From the NCBI RefSeq assembly GCF_900291475.1, contig NZ_OLMM01000005.1, positions 1,007,575 to 1,071,574 on the forward strand: a stretch of DNA of 64,000 nt, read 5' to 3'. Positions 47,683 through 56,526 of this stretch are shown in pieces. Source of the stretch: Acidaminococcus hominis (GTDB taxonomy: Bacteria > Bacillota > Negativicutes > Acidaminococcales > Acidaminococcaceae). A program made the translations under genes and the position numbers. How positions within the stretch are numbered: the first letter of the stretch is position 1; each line of letters opens with the position of its first letter. The notes beneath the pieces were generated by a model, which saw nothing but the letters and a program-made list of their open reading frames with translations, ran no database searches and had not been told where the DNA came from.

Positions 47683-47948
47683 GAAAAACCTCCTTTACTT
47701 GGGAGCACTTGCGTAGCCTAGAGAGCGCCAGCAGCCTAAAACAGAGGAGCCAGCGAAAGTCGTATGCTTATGGTATTCAACAAAGGAGAGAAAATTCCTT
47801 TATTGGGAAAAAGGAGAGTGGGGAGTGAAGGCTGGGGTTCACAGCCAAGCAGACCCCGAGAGCCCACAACCCAGCCGTCCCCACACAAAAAGCCTTGCCG
47901 ACGTTTTTGCGTCCGCAAGGCTTTTTCACACCGCTTTTCAGCGCTTCT
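47683..47948. other. Intergenic region with a terminator
   Basis: No convincing gene. AAAAAGCCTTGC (47887-47898) pairs with GCAAGGCTTTTT (47915-47926), forming the terminator of the minus-strand gene at 47949. The rest (about 47700-47885) shows no ribosome binding site or coding signal. Confidence 0.6.
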
Positions 47949-49040
47949 TCAATTGGGAAACTGCAAAGTAAACAGCTTGATATCAATCAGCTTGGTCTGG
48001 GGATTCCGTACGTAGGCCAGGATACCCAGGGTTTTGCTGTCCATGGCAGTAAGCTTGGCGCAGTTCAGGTTGTTATCCAGCAGCTTGGAACTGTTGAACG
48101 CCCCCAAATAATGGCCGTCACGGTTCCAAATCTTCAGTGTGAAGCCGTCAATGACCACCACGTAATGGTCCAGTACCGCCAGGTCCACCAGGTTGTAGAT
48201 GGAATCCTTGTCCGTCTGGATGTAGCTGCCGTAGGTTTGCAGCTGCTTGCCCTGGGGGGAGAAGGAGGCCACGATATTAAAGTCGTTGGTCTTGATCCGG
48301 CCGCCCCCAAACACCGTGCCGTCCGGGGCAATCCGCACCAGGGTCAGGCCCCCGGCAAAGGGCTTCGCCCGGTTGTGGAGGAAGGCCGGGTGGTTGTTGT
48401 CAAAGGACCCGTCATGGATATCCGCCAGGGTAAAGTTGTCGTTGCCGTACAGGTAGGCCTGCTGGTCTCCGGGGAGCAGGGCCACCCGGGTGGCAGTGGT
48501 GCTGCCCTTCAGGCTGATGATGTCGTTGCCGTCCTTCAGGGTATGGATGCCATTGCGCACGTAGTAGACTTCCCCTTTGCTGCCCACGTTGACGCTGAGA
48601 ATCATCTTTTCGTGGATGGTGAACACCCCGTCTTCCCCGAAGGAACGGTGGGCGAACAAGCTGCCGTTTTTCACGTCAAAGGCGTCAATATGGGTGCTTT
48701 CCCCGTCCTGGCTGCGCAGGGCCAGGTAGAATACCTCGTCCCGGTAGTGGAAGCTGAGAATCTTGTCCACATCGTAGCTGGTCAGCTCCGGCGTGTTGAT
48801 TTCCTGGAGGTTCAGATTGGTGTTGGCAATGGTTACCGTCTTCACCGGCTGGGGCTTGTAGTGCATAATGTGCATCTTGATGTCCGCCCGGTAGTTGTAG
48901 GCCATGACCCCCAGAATCACCAGGGCCGTCAGCAGCAGAAAATACAGGGTGGAATGATTTTTCTTGGGAGGCTTCCGCCGGGCCTGCCCAAAAGCAACGG
49001 GCTGGGGCCGGGTAGGCCGTTTTCTATGGAATAGCGCCAA
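47949..49040 (-). CDS. Membrane-anchored protein with extracytoplasmic beta-rich domain
   Basis: The 363-residue protein has a basic, proline-rich N-terminus (about 28 residues) and one transmembrane segment at about 30-48 (STLYFLLLTALVILGVMAYN). A long outside domain rich in short beta-strand-like repeats follows (GEVYYVRNG, DGTVFGGGRI, DHYVVVIDG, LKIWNRDGHYLGAF), suggesting a beta-propeller. No catalytic motif is seen. The translation start is not precisely supported. Function unknown. Confidence 0.65.
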   Translation of the reverse strand: MALFHRKRPTRPQPVAFGQARRKPPKKNHSTLYFLLLTALVILGVMAYNYRADIKMHIMHYKPQPVKTVTIANTNLNLQEINTPELTSYDVDKILSFHYRDEVFYLALRSQDGESTHIDAFDVKNGSLFAHRSFGEDGVFTIHEKMILSVNVGSKGEVYYVRNGIHTLKDGNDIISLKGSTTATRVALLPGDQQAYLYGNDNFTLADIHDGSFDNNHPAFLHNRAKPFAGGLTLVRIAPDGTVFGGGRIKTNDFNIVASFSPQGKQLQTYGSYIQTDKDSIYNLVDLAVLDHYVVVIDGFTLKIWNRDGHYLGAFNSSKLLDNNLNCAKLTAMDSKTLGILAYVRNPQTKLIDIKLFTLQFPN

Positions 49041-49084
49041 GGGTTTGCGCTCCTTTCATTATGGTCAAAACCTAGTATAGCATG

Positions 49085-49124
49085 AAAAAAAGCGTTTTAC
49101 CAAGAGATTTGGCAAAACGCTTTG
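49085..49124 (-). terminator. Terminator of the gene at 49133
   Basis: On the minus strand AAAGCGTTTTGCCAA pairs with TTGGTAAAACGCTTT and a T run follows. Confidence 0.85.
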
Positions 49125-49132
49125 TCCCGGCC

Positions 49133-49585
49133 TTACGCTCCGGGGAAATTCTTGCTGAAATACATATTGTAGGCTTTGTGGAAAATCAGGTTTCCCACGT
49201 AGTAGCCCTGACTGTAGGGCAGAATGTCCAGGGCCGTGCCGTCCACCTTGCCAGGGGCCTGGTTTAACAGTTTGCCTTCCTCATCGCAGGGCAGGGCAGC
49301 CTTGAAGGTCAGCTTCATGGTCTGGTCCTTGTAATTGTAGGTGTACAGCTGGGTGTATTGGAAGCCGCTGTGGTTTACATAGTCCAAAGTGTAGGTGACC
49401 ACCGAAAGCTGGTAGGCCGGGGGAGCGTACTGGACCACCTGTACCGAATCCAGGTCCACATACCGTCTGCCCTTTTGGGACGTATCCACGCAGACAAAGC
49501 GCTGGGGCTGCTGGTCAAAGGAATTGGCAAAGCCCGGCACTGCAAACGAGCACAGCAGCATCAGCACCAAAAAGAATTTCTTCAT
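49133..49585 (-). CDS. Exported protein of unknown function
   Basis: This 150-residue protein has a signal peptide (MKKFFLVLMLLCSFAVPGFA, cleavage near residue 20). The mature protein contains RRYVDLDSVQVV and many Tyr residues (YTQLYTYNYKDQTM), and resembles small secreted proteins found in Negativicutes that I cannot assign to a function. The start follows GAGGCGAGAC. Two further exported-protein genes lie downstream on the same strand. Confidence 0.7.
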   Translation of the reverse strand: MKKFFLVLMLLCSFAVPGFANSFDQQPQRFVCVDTSQKGRRYVDLDSVQVVQYAPPAYQLSVVTYTLDYVNHSGFQYTQLYTYNYKDQTMKLTFKAALPCDEEGKLLNQAPGKVDGTALDILPYSQGYYVGNLIFHKAYNMYFSKNFPGA

Positions 49586-49690
49586 AAGTCTCGCCTCCTC
49601 AAATGTGAATAAGGTGTATTTTTATTATAGCATAGAATTGCAAGAAAATTCCTGGGATTTATCGCTGCCAAAAGGGAGCAGGGGGAACAC

Positions 49691-49719
49691 AAAAAAATGC
49701 ACCAGCCGCAGCTGGTGCA
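49691..49719 (-). terminator. Terminator of metNI
   Basis: TGCACCAGC pairs perfectly with GCTGGTGCA around a four-base loop, followed on the minus strand by seven T. Confidence 0.9.
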
Positions 49720-49742
49720 CCAAAAATCCCTACTTACAATCC

Positions 49743-50405
49743 TTATTTAATTTTATTCTTGTTCAGCTTGCTGGAGAACCGGTTGCCGCAGGACTGCACC
49801 AACTGCACCAGGGCAATCAGCACGATAACCGTGGCCAGCATGGTGTCGGCCTGGAACCGCTGATACCCGTAGCGGATGGCCAGGTCCCCCAGACCGCCGC
49901 CGCCCAGGGCGCCGGCCATAGCCGAGCTGCCGATCAGGCTGATGATGGCCAGGGTAATCCCCAGCACGATGGAGTGCATGGCTTCCGGCAGCAGCACCTT
50001 CCAGATGATTTGCAGGGGAGAGGCCCCTACAGACAGGGCTGCTTCAATAACCCCGTGGTCCACTTCCAAAAGGGAGGACTCAATAATCCGGGAAATAAAC
50101 GGAGTGCAGGAAATGGTCAGGGGCACAATGGCTGCGGTGGTCCCGATAGAAGACCCGACAATAATACGGGTCAGGGGAATAATGGCAACCATCAAAATGA
50201 TAAAAGGCGTGGAACGGGTGGCGTTGACAATGGCGCCCAAAATCCGGTTCACCACTTTGTTTTCCATAATATGGCCCTTGCCGGTCACCGTCAGGATAAC
50301 CCCCAAAGGAATCCCAAACAACGTAGCCAGAGCGGCGGAAACCACCACCATGTAGCAGGTTTCCCCCAGAGCCTTGATTAGCAGATTCATCATATTAGGA
50401 GACAT
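49743..50405 (-). CDS. metI: Methionine ABC transporter permease
   Basis: The 220-residue permease has five or six transmembrane helices and the coupling loop EAALSVGASPLQIIWKVLLP. It includes the family's NATRSTPFIILMVAIIPLTR. The ATG at 50405 is preferred because GGAGGTGATT lies nine bases upstream; the ORF starts two codons earlier with TTG. It overlaps metN by 11 bases. Confidence 0.9.
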   Translation of the reverse strand: MSPNMMNLLIKALGETCYMVVVSAALATLFGIPLGVILTVTGKGHIMENKVVNRILGAIVNATRSTPFIILMVAIIPLTRIIVGSSIGTTAAIVPLTISCTPFISRIIESSLLEVDHGVIEAALSVGASPLQIIWKVLLPEAMHSIVLGITLAIISLIGSSAMAGALGGGGLGDLAIRYGYQRFQADTMLATVIVLIALVQLVQSCGNRFSSKLNKNKIK

Positions 50406-51435
50406 AGCCAATCACCTCCACCTTCAATTGCTGCTTGGCCTGGAGATAATCCAGGGCCTCCTTCATATGCACCTCGTCGCCTTCCAGCTCTACCAGCAGC
50501 GTCCCGTAGGGGGTGTTCTGGAGGCTTTCAATGTTGGCGGTGAGGATGTTCACGTCAATATCAAACTGCTTGATCAGCACGGAAATCACCGGTTCTCCGG
50601 CGCTTTCCCCAATAAAGGACAAGCTGACCAGCGCCTTGTTTCCCGGCTGGTAGACCTTTTGGATGTTCATCTGTTTTACGAAATCCGGCAGGTCGTTGTG
50701 CTGGATGCTGGCCACAAATTCCTTGGTGGTGGCCTTCTGGGGATTGGTGAACAGGTCGAACATGGTGCCTTCTTCAATGATTTCCCCGTTTTCAATAACG
50801 GCAACCCGGTCGCAGATTTCCTTCACCACATTCATCTGGTGGGTAATCATCACGATGGTAATGTGCAGCCGCTTGTTGATGTTCCGGAGCAGGTCCAGAA
50901 TGGATTCCGTGGTTTGGGGGTCCAGGGCGGAGGTGGCTTCATCGCACAGCAGCACCGTAGGGTCGGAAGACAGGGCCCGGGCAATGCCTACCCGCTGCTT
51001 CTGGCCGCCGGACAGCTGGGACGGATAATGGTCCGCCCGGTCGGTGAGGCCCACCAGTTCCAGCAGGGGATCCACCTTCTTTTTGATGGCAGCCTTGTCC
51101 AGCCCTTGGATTTCCAGGGGGAAGGCAATGTTGCCGTAAACGGTCCGGCTGCTCAGCAGGTTAAAATGCTGGAAAATCATGCCGATGTTCTGCCGGGCTT
51201 TCCGCAGTTCCACCGGGCTCATGGCCGTAATGTCCTGGCCGTCCACAATCACCTTGCCGCTGGTGGGTTCCTCCAGCCGGTTGATGCAGCGGACCAGGGT
51301 GCTTTTGCCGGCCCCGGACAAACCGATGATGCCGAAAATTTCACCTTCATTAATAGACAAGTTGATATCTTTCAGGGCGTGCAGGTCCCCGGAGCTCGTG
51401 TGATAGATCTTGTCAATGTGCTGCAGCTCTATCAT
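50395..51435 (-). CDS. metN: Methionine ABC transporter ATP-binding protein
   Basis: The 346-residue ATPase has Walker A GLSGAGKST (near 38-46), signature LSGGQKQRVGIARAL and Walker B VLLCDEATSALDPQT. A C-terminal NIL regulatory domain (about 265-346) binds methionine and inhibits transport. It is preceded by a SAM-I riboswitch, which confirms the methionine role. The partner MetQ lipoprotein is not encoded next to it. Confidence 0.93.
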   Translation of the reverse strand: MIELQHIDKIYHTSSGDLHALKDINLSINEGEIFGIIGLSGAGKSTLVRCINRLEEPTSGKVIVDGQDITAMSPVELRKARQNIGMIFQHFNLLSSRTVYGNIAFPLEIQGLDKAAIKKKVDPLLELVGLTDRADHYPSQLSGGQKQRVGIARALSSDPTVLLCDEATSALDPQTTESILDLLRNINKRLHITIVMITHQMNVVKEICDRVAVIENGEIIEEGTMFDLFTNPQKATTKEFVASIQHNDLPDFVKQMNIQKVYQPGNKALVSLSFIGESAGEPVISVLIKQFDIDVNILTANIESLQNTPYGTLLVELEGDEVHMKEALDYLQAKQQLKVEVIGYVS

Positions 51436-51458
51436 AAAATATGTCCACCTCCATACAA

Positions 51459-51612
51459 TAAAAAAACCTCTTCACTCAATATGAAGAGGAATGCGTTTGG
51501 CTTAATCATCTTCATCTTTCAGGCTGCACCTGATGGACTTAGCACCGTTCACAAAGTGATGGTTGCCGTAACATCATCGGGCCAGTCCCTCCGTTACTCT
51601 TGATGAATCCGT
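51459..51612 (-). ncRNA. SAM-I (S-box) riboswitch with terminator
   Basis: Minus strand, from about 51612: TCAAGAGTAACGGAGGGACT, GGCCCGATGATGTTACGGCA, GGTGCTAAGTCCATCAG and CTGAAAGATGAAGA are the hallmark SAM-I segments. An intrinsic terminator (CCTCTTCA/TGAAGAGG, 51489-51467, plus seven T) lies 24 bases before metN. SAM binding should switch the metNI operon off. Confidence 0.95.
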
Positions 51613-51717
51613 GTGGATAAATGATACTCTGTTATGTACAGTTTGTCAATGTGTTTTGGCAAAAAAAGCCTCCAAAGTGGAAAAATGTCAAAGTTTGGTA
51701 AAAACTAGAAAAAATAC

Positions 51718-51770
51718 TTGACTTTATTACTTCATCGGAGTAAAGTACTAAATCAGTAAAGAGGTAAAGC
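51718..51770 (+). promoter_or_regulatory. his operon promoter with repeated GTAAAG motifs
   Basis: TTGACT (51718-51723), a 17-base spacer and TAAAGT (51741-51746) form a promoter with a weak -10. TTACT…AGTAA (51727-51743) is an inverted repeat in its spacer. GTAAAG occurs at 51740, 51756 and 51764. These are candidate sites for the YerC/HisR-type regulator encoded first in the operon. Confidence 0.5.
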
Positions 51771-51832
51771 AAGATCGGCATTCGGTCCATTTCATAAACC
51801 AAACCTGGAAACACCTAGAAAGGGGTACCAAC

Positions 51833-52141
51833 ATGATTATTCAAGCAGGTTACAACAAAAAAGAACTTCTGCAGCTGGCTGACGCGTTCCTCACCCTGGA
51901 GAACAAGGAAATGTGCCTGGCCTTCCTGGAAGACATCTGCACCCCCAACGAGCTCAAGGCCCTGGGCCAGCGGCTGGAAGTGGCGGTGCGTCTTCATCGC
52001 GGCGAAAATTATGCCAAGATTGTCAAGGATACGGGCGCCAGCAGCACCACCGTTTCCCGGGTTAATCGCTGTTTAAACTATGGGGCAGGCGGCTACCAAA
52101 CCGTCATTCCCCGTATTACCAAAGGAGAAGAAAACGCATGA
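51833..52141 (+). CDS. YerC/YecD TrpR-related regulator, probable histidine repressor
   Basis: The 102-residue TrpR-fold protein contains FLEDICTPNELKALGQRLEV and a helix-turn-helix ending DTGASSTTVSRVNRCLNYG. Members of this family located before hisZ have been predicted to be histidine-responsive repressors (HisR). Here it overlaps hisZ by four bases, and the promoter carries operator-like repeats. The histidine role is by context. Confidence 0.82.
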   Translation: MIIQAGYNKKELLQLADAFLTLENKEMCLAFLEDICTPNELKALGQRLEVAVRLHRGENYAKIVKDTGASSTTVSRVNRCLNYGAGGYQTVIPRITKGEENA

Positions 52142-53310
52142 GTACCAACATTTTGAGAATTCCCTATGGAACCAAAGATATCCTGCCGGGAGAAGCCCGG
52201 CTGAAGCGGAAAATGGAGGACCAGATTGCAGACAATTTTCTGTCCTGGGGCTATGACGAAGCCATTACCCCCACCTTTGAATACGCAGACACCTTTGCCC
52301 TAAGCGGCGCCGGCATTACGGAAGAAAGCATGAAGTTCATGGACCGGGAAAGCCGCACCATGATCCTGCGCACGGAAATGACCACCCCGCTGGCCCGGAT
52401 GGTAGCCACCCGGCTCAAGGCTGACAAGGGCATCAAACGGCTGTTCTACATTGCCAACGTGTTCCGCCACGAACAGACCCAGGCCGGCCGCCAATGCGAA
52501 TTCAGCCAGGCAGGCATCGAGCTCATCGGGGCAGCGGCTCCCATGGCGGACGCCGAAGTCCTGGCCCTGGCCGTCAGCAGCCTGAGGGCCGCCGGCCTGA
52601 CGGATTTTCTCCTGAGCGTCGGCCACAGCGGCTTTTTGGCAGGGCTCATGGAAGAAGCGGAGCTTACCGGCACCCGGGCCGAATTTGTCAAGCACATGGT
52701 GCTGAGCCACAACGCCGTGGGCCTGAAGGAAGCTGCGGATTCCTACATCCGCAAGCCCGTGAAGGAACTGTTCCGGGAGCTGCTCTACCTCCAGGGCGGC
52801 GTGGACCTTTTGGACCAGCTGGAACGCCAGGTTTCCAATGAAAAGAGCAAGGAAGCCCTGCGGAACCTGAAAGCCATCTACCAACTGGCTTCCGCCTACG
52901 GCGTAGGGGACTACCTGTCCTTTGACCTGTCCCTGATTCGTGACTTTGATTACTATACCGGCATGGTGTTTGAGGCTTATGCGCCCCATATCGGTTTCAA
53001 TATCTGCGGCGGCGGCCGCTACGACAAGATGATGGAGAACTTCGGGGCTCCGGCACCGGCCACGGGCTTTGCCATGGGCATCGACCGGATCATCCTCAGC
53101 CTCCAGCGGGAAGGCAAGTTCAACCAGGAATCCAAATGGGATATTTACGTAGCCTGGGCCCCCGGTCATCAGCAGCAGGCCATTGCCAAAGCCATGTCCC
53201 TGCGCGCAGACGGCAAGAACGTGAAGGTTGCCACCGACGCCCTGACCCCGGAAGAAGCGGACAAGGCCTGTGCAGCTAACCGCTGCGAAGCTGTAGCATA
53301 CGTACGATAG
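52138..53310 (+). CDS. hisZ: ATP phosphoribosyltransferase regulatory subunit
   Basis: This 390-residue protein is a histidyl-tRNA-synthetase paralogue without tRNA-charging function. Class II motifs remain: GTKDILPGEARLKRKMEDQI, RTEMTTPLARMVATRL, and FRHEQTQAGRQCEFSQAG. A catalytically short HisG follows, which needs HisZ for activity and histidine feedback. Confidence 0.92.
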   Translation: MSTNILRIPYGTKDILPGEARLKRKMEDQIADNFLSWGYDEAITPTFEYADTFALSGAGITEESMKFMDRESRTMILRTEMTTPLARMVATRLKADKGIKRLFYIANVFRHEQTQAGRQCEFSQAGIELIGAAAPMADAEVLALAVSSLRAAGLTDFLLSVGHSGFLAGLMEEAELTGTRAEFVKHMVLSHNAVGLKEAADSYIRKPVKELFRELLYLQGGVDLLDQLERQVSNEKSKEALRNLKAIYQLASAYGVGDYLSFDLSLIRDFDYYTGMVFEAYAPHIGFNICGGGRYDKMMENFGAPAPATGFAMGIDRIILSLQREGKFNQESKWDIYVAWAPGHQQQAIAKAMSLRADGKNVKVATDALTPEEADKACAANRCEAVAYVR

Positions 53311-53322
53311 GAGAGCTGTGAA

Positions 53323-53967
53323 ATGGACTATTTAACGATTGCATTGCCCAAGGGCAAACTGTTTGCCAAATCCGTGGACTTGCTGGCCAAGGTAGGCTAC
53401 GCCGCCGAAAACGTGGTGGAAAATTCCCGGAAACTGGTGATTACCAATGAAGAAACCAAAGTAAAATTCATCATCGTGAAAACCGTGGACTTGCCCACCT
53501 ACGTGGAATACGGGGCCGCCGATATCGGCATCATCGGCAAGGACGTGCTGCGGGAAGAACAAAAAGATATCTACGAACTGCTGGATATGGGCTACGGCGC
53601 CTGCCATTTGATGATGGCCGTGCCCGAAGCCAAGCAGCTGCCCAACCTGACCGACTACGCCCATATGCGGGTGGCCACCAAATACCCCCATTCTGCCTCC
53701 GAGTTTTTCGAAAAGCTGGGCATGCAGATGGAAATCGTCAAGCTCAACGGCTCCATCGAGCTGGCCCCCATTGTGGGCCTTAGCGAACTGATTGTGGATA
53801 TTGTCGAAACCGGCCGCACCCTCCGGGAAAACAAACTGAAGGAAATTGCTACCGTGTACCCCAGCTCCGCCCGGCTCATTGCCAATAAGGTCAGCTTCAA
53901 AATGCAGTATGACCGGATCAAGAAACTGGTGGAAGACCTGGAAACCGTACTCAAGGAGGAAGAATAA
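53323..53967 (+). CDS. hisG: ATP phosphoribosyltransferase, short form
   Basis: At 214 residues this is the HisZ-dependent short HisG, lacking the C-terminal regulatory domain. It starts MDYLTIALPKGKLFAKSVDL, and the phosphoribosyl-diphosphate loop IVDIVETGRTLREN is at about 150-165. It catalyses the first step of histidine synthesis. The start follows AGGAGAG. Confidence 0.93.
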   Translation: MDYLTIALPKGKLFAKSVDLLAKVGYAAENVVENSRKLVITNEETKVKFIIVKTVDLPTYVEYGAADIGIIGKDVLREEQKDIYELLDMGYGACHLMMAVPEAKQLPNLTDYAHMRVATKYPHSASEFFEKLGMQMEIVKLNGSIELAPIVGLSELIVDIVETGRTLRENKLKEIATVYPSSARLIANKVSFKMQYDRIKKLVEDLETVLKEEE

Positions 53968-55317
53968 ATGAAAGTATTGGATGAAAGAAAAAGCACTGCG
54001 GCCGAGATCAGCCGTTTACTGGAAAAGAAATCCTTTGATGAAGTAGAACTGTCCCCGAAAGTCAAGGCTGCCGTAGAAAAACTCTTTGGCCGGCCTCTTA
54101 CGGCGGCAGAAGAAGTGGATATGATCGTAAACGACATCCGCAAGGAAGGGGACGCCAAGCTGTTCGCCTACACCAAAATGCTGGATGGGGCGGACTTGAA
54201 TCCTGAGACAATCAAGGTCAGCGAAGCCGAATTTGCCGAAGCCGAAAAGGCCGTGGACCCCAAGACCATGGGTGCCATCAACCGGGCCATTGCCAACGTG
54301 CGCAAGTTCCACGAAGAACAGCTGCCCAAAACCTGGCTGACCCCCCGGGCCTATGGCTCCTTCCTGGGCCAGAAAATGACCCCGGTGGACTCCGTGGGCA
54401 TCTACGTGCCCGGCGGCACCGCAGCCTATCCTTCCTCCGTGATTATGAACGCCGTTCCTGCCAAGGTAGCCGGCGTGCCCCGGATTGTCATGGCAGCCCC
54501 GGCTGGCCGGGATGGGAAAATGAACCCCTACGTACTGGCCACCGCCAAAGCCATCGGCATCACCGAAATCTACAAAATGGGCGGCGCCCAGGCAGTAGCG
54601 GCCCTGGCCTTTGGGACGGAAACCGTGCCCAAGGTGGAAAAAATTACCGGCCCTGGGAACATCTTCGTGACCCTGGCCAAGAAAGCCGTCTACGGCCACG
54701 TGGATATCGACATGCTGGCTGGCCCCAGTGAAATCCTGATTGTAGCCGACAAAACCGCCGACTACCAATACCTGGCTGCGGACCTGCTGAGCCAGGCCGA
54801 ACACGACCCCCTGGCCTGCGCCATCCTGATTACCGACGATGAAAAGCTGGCTAATCAGGTAGCCGAAGAAGTGGAAGTCCAGCTGGCCCGGCTGCCCCGG
54901 CGGGAAATTGCCGCCCAGTCCCTGGCCGCCCAAGGCAAGATCATCCTGGCCAAGGATATGGAAACCGTGGTGGAAATGGCTAACCTGTCCGCCCCGGAAC
55001 ACATGGAAATCAACACCAAGGAACCCTTTGCCCTGGTACCCTATATCCGCAACGCCGGCGCCATCTTCCTGGGAGCCTACTCTCCGGAACCCCTGGGCGA
55101 CTACTATGCCGGCCCCAACCACATTCTGCCCACCGGCGGCACTGCCAGATTCTATTCGGTACTGAATGTGGAAACCTTCATGAAAAAGACCAGCATCATT
55201 TCCTATACCAAGGAAGCGCTTTCTGAAGCCGCCGATGACATTATTGCCATGGCCGAAGCCGAAGGGCTCCAGGCACACGCCAATGCCATCCGCATCAGAA
55301 AGGAAAAACAACTGTAA
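53968..55317 (+). CDS. hisD: Histidinol dehydrogenase
   Basis: The 449-residue zinc enzyme oxidises histidinol to histidine in two NAD-linked steps. Conserved stretches include GIYVPGGTAAYPSSVIMNA, KITGPGNIFVTLAKK, DMLAGPSEILI and the zinc/catalytic AEHDP and PNHILPTGGTARF. It begins immediately after the hisG stop. Confidence 0.95.
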   Translation: MKVLDERKSTAAEISRLLEKKSFDEVELSPKVKAAVEKLFGRPLTAAEEVDMIVNDIRKEGDAKLFAYTKMLDGADLNPETIKVSEAEFAEAEKAVDPKTMGAINRAIANVRKFHEEQLPKTWLTPRAYGSFLGQKMTPVDSVGIYVPGGTAAYPSSVIMNAVPAKVAGVPRIVMAAPAGRDGKMNPYVLATAKAIGITEIYKMGGAQAVAALAFGTETVPKVEKITGPGNIFVTLAKKAVYGHVDIDMLAGPSEILIVADKTADYQYLAADLLSQAEHDPLACAILITDDEKLANQVAEEVEVQLARLPRREIAAQSLAAQGKIILAKDMETVVEMANLSAPEHMEINTKEPFALVPYIRNAGAIFLGAYSPEPLGDYYAGPNHILPTGGTARFYSVLNVETFMKKTSIISYTKEALSEAADDIIAMAEAEGLQAHANAIRIRKEKQL

Positions 55318-55359
55318 GAACCTGGCTCAAAAAGTTTAGAAATATTGGGAGGAAGTATT

Positions 55360-56523
55360 ATGACGGAAATCAAGGCACGGGCATGCTTGTCCAAATTTGA
55401 AGATTATCAGGTAGAAACGGTACCTGATGCAGATATTATCGTAAACGCCAACGAAACCAACTGGGACCTGACCCCGGAGCTCCGGGTAGAGCTCCAGACC
55501 CGGATCAGCGAAAACGCCTTTAACCGGTACCCTACCATGCACGGGGAAGAATTGTCTGAGCAGATTGCCAAGGCCCTGGGCGTAGACCCGGCCACGGTGG
55601 TCATTGGCAACGGTTCCAGCGAACTGTTGGAAAAAGCCTGCTTTGCCTTTGGCGGTGCCGGCACGAAAATTGCCTATCCGTCCCCGTCCTTTTCCATGTA
55701 CGAAACCTACGCCGTACTGGGGGACGCAGAGCCCATCGCCTTTGCCCTGACCCCGGAAGGCTTCATTGACCCGGACGCGGTCATCGCCTTCTGCCAAAAG
55801 GAAAAGCCCAATGCGCTGATCATCTGCAACCCCAATAACCCCACCGGGAACTTTAACCCCCGCAGCGACATGGAAAAAATCATCCGCAATGTGGACTGCC
55901 TGGTGATTATGGACGAAGCCTACCTGGAATTTTCCAAGGAAGACGGCCAGGTGCTGGCCAACTCCACCTTGGAGCTCACCAAGGAAGTGGACAACCTGCT
56001 GGTGCTGCGCACCTTCTCCAAAGCCTACGGCCTGGCCAACCTGCGGATTGGCTACGGCATTGGGAGCCCGGCAGTGATGCGGGTACTCAAGAAAGTGCTG
56101 CTGCCCTATACGGTAAACGGCGTGTCCATCCTGACCGCCGGCCTGGTCTATGCCAAGCCGGAAGTGCTGGCCCAGCGGGTGCGGGCCGTGGTCAAGGGCC
56201 GGGAATACCTGCGGGAGCAGTTTACCGCCCTGGGCTTTAAGGTCCTGCCCTCTGCCACCAACTTCATTCTGGTGCTGCCCCAGGGCAAGGTACTGGACAA
56301 CCTGGCTGCCCAGGCTGGCAAAAGCGGTGCAGAACCCGCTGCCAAAGCCAAGGCCGCTGGCTCCTACCTGTTCAAGCAGTTATTGAAACGGAAAATCCTC
56401 ATCCGGGACTTCTCCCAAAAGGACCAGCTGCCGGGAGGCCTGCGGATTTCCATTGGCACCGCCCAGGAAAATCCGGAAATTATTGCAGGCGTCAAAGCCA
56501 TTTTGGCCCAAGGGGAGGCATAA
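55360..56523 (+). CDS. hisC: Histidinol-phosphate aminotransferase
   Basis: The 387-residue pyridoxal-phosphate class I/II aminotransferase has NANETNWDL near 30 and NRYPTMHG. The cofactor lysine lies in RTFSKAYGLANLRIGYG near residue 225. The ATG at 55360 follows GGGAGGAAG. An unusual Ala/Lys-rich insert lies near residues 315-335 (AQAGKSGAEPAAKAKAAG). Confidence 0.92.
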   Translation: MTEIKARACLSKFEDYQVETVPDADIIVNANETNWDLTPELRVELQTRISENAFNRYPTMHGEELSEQIAKALGVDPATVVIGNGSSELLEKACFAFGGAGTKIAYPSPSFSMYETYAVLGDAEPIAFALTPEGFIDPDAVIAFCQKEKPNALIICNPNNPTGNFNPRSDMEKIIRNVDCLVIMDEAYLEFSKEDGQVLANSTLELTKEVDNLLVLRTFSKAYGLANLRIGYGIGSPAVMRVLKKVLLPYTVNGVSILTAGLVYAKPEVLAQRVRAVVKGREYLREQFTALGFKVLPSATNFILVLPQGKVLDNLAAQAGKSGAEPAAKAKAAGSYLFKQLLKRKILIRDFSQKDQLPGGLRISIGTAQENPEIIAGVKAILAQGEA

Positions 56524-56526
56524 ATC

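Noticed and set aside
47764-48015. Short plus-strand ORF with a GGAG-like start region
   Set aside because: It covers the terminator of the minus-strand gene and part of that gene, with no domain or conservation signal visible.
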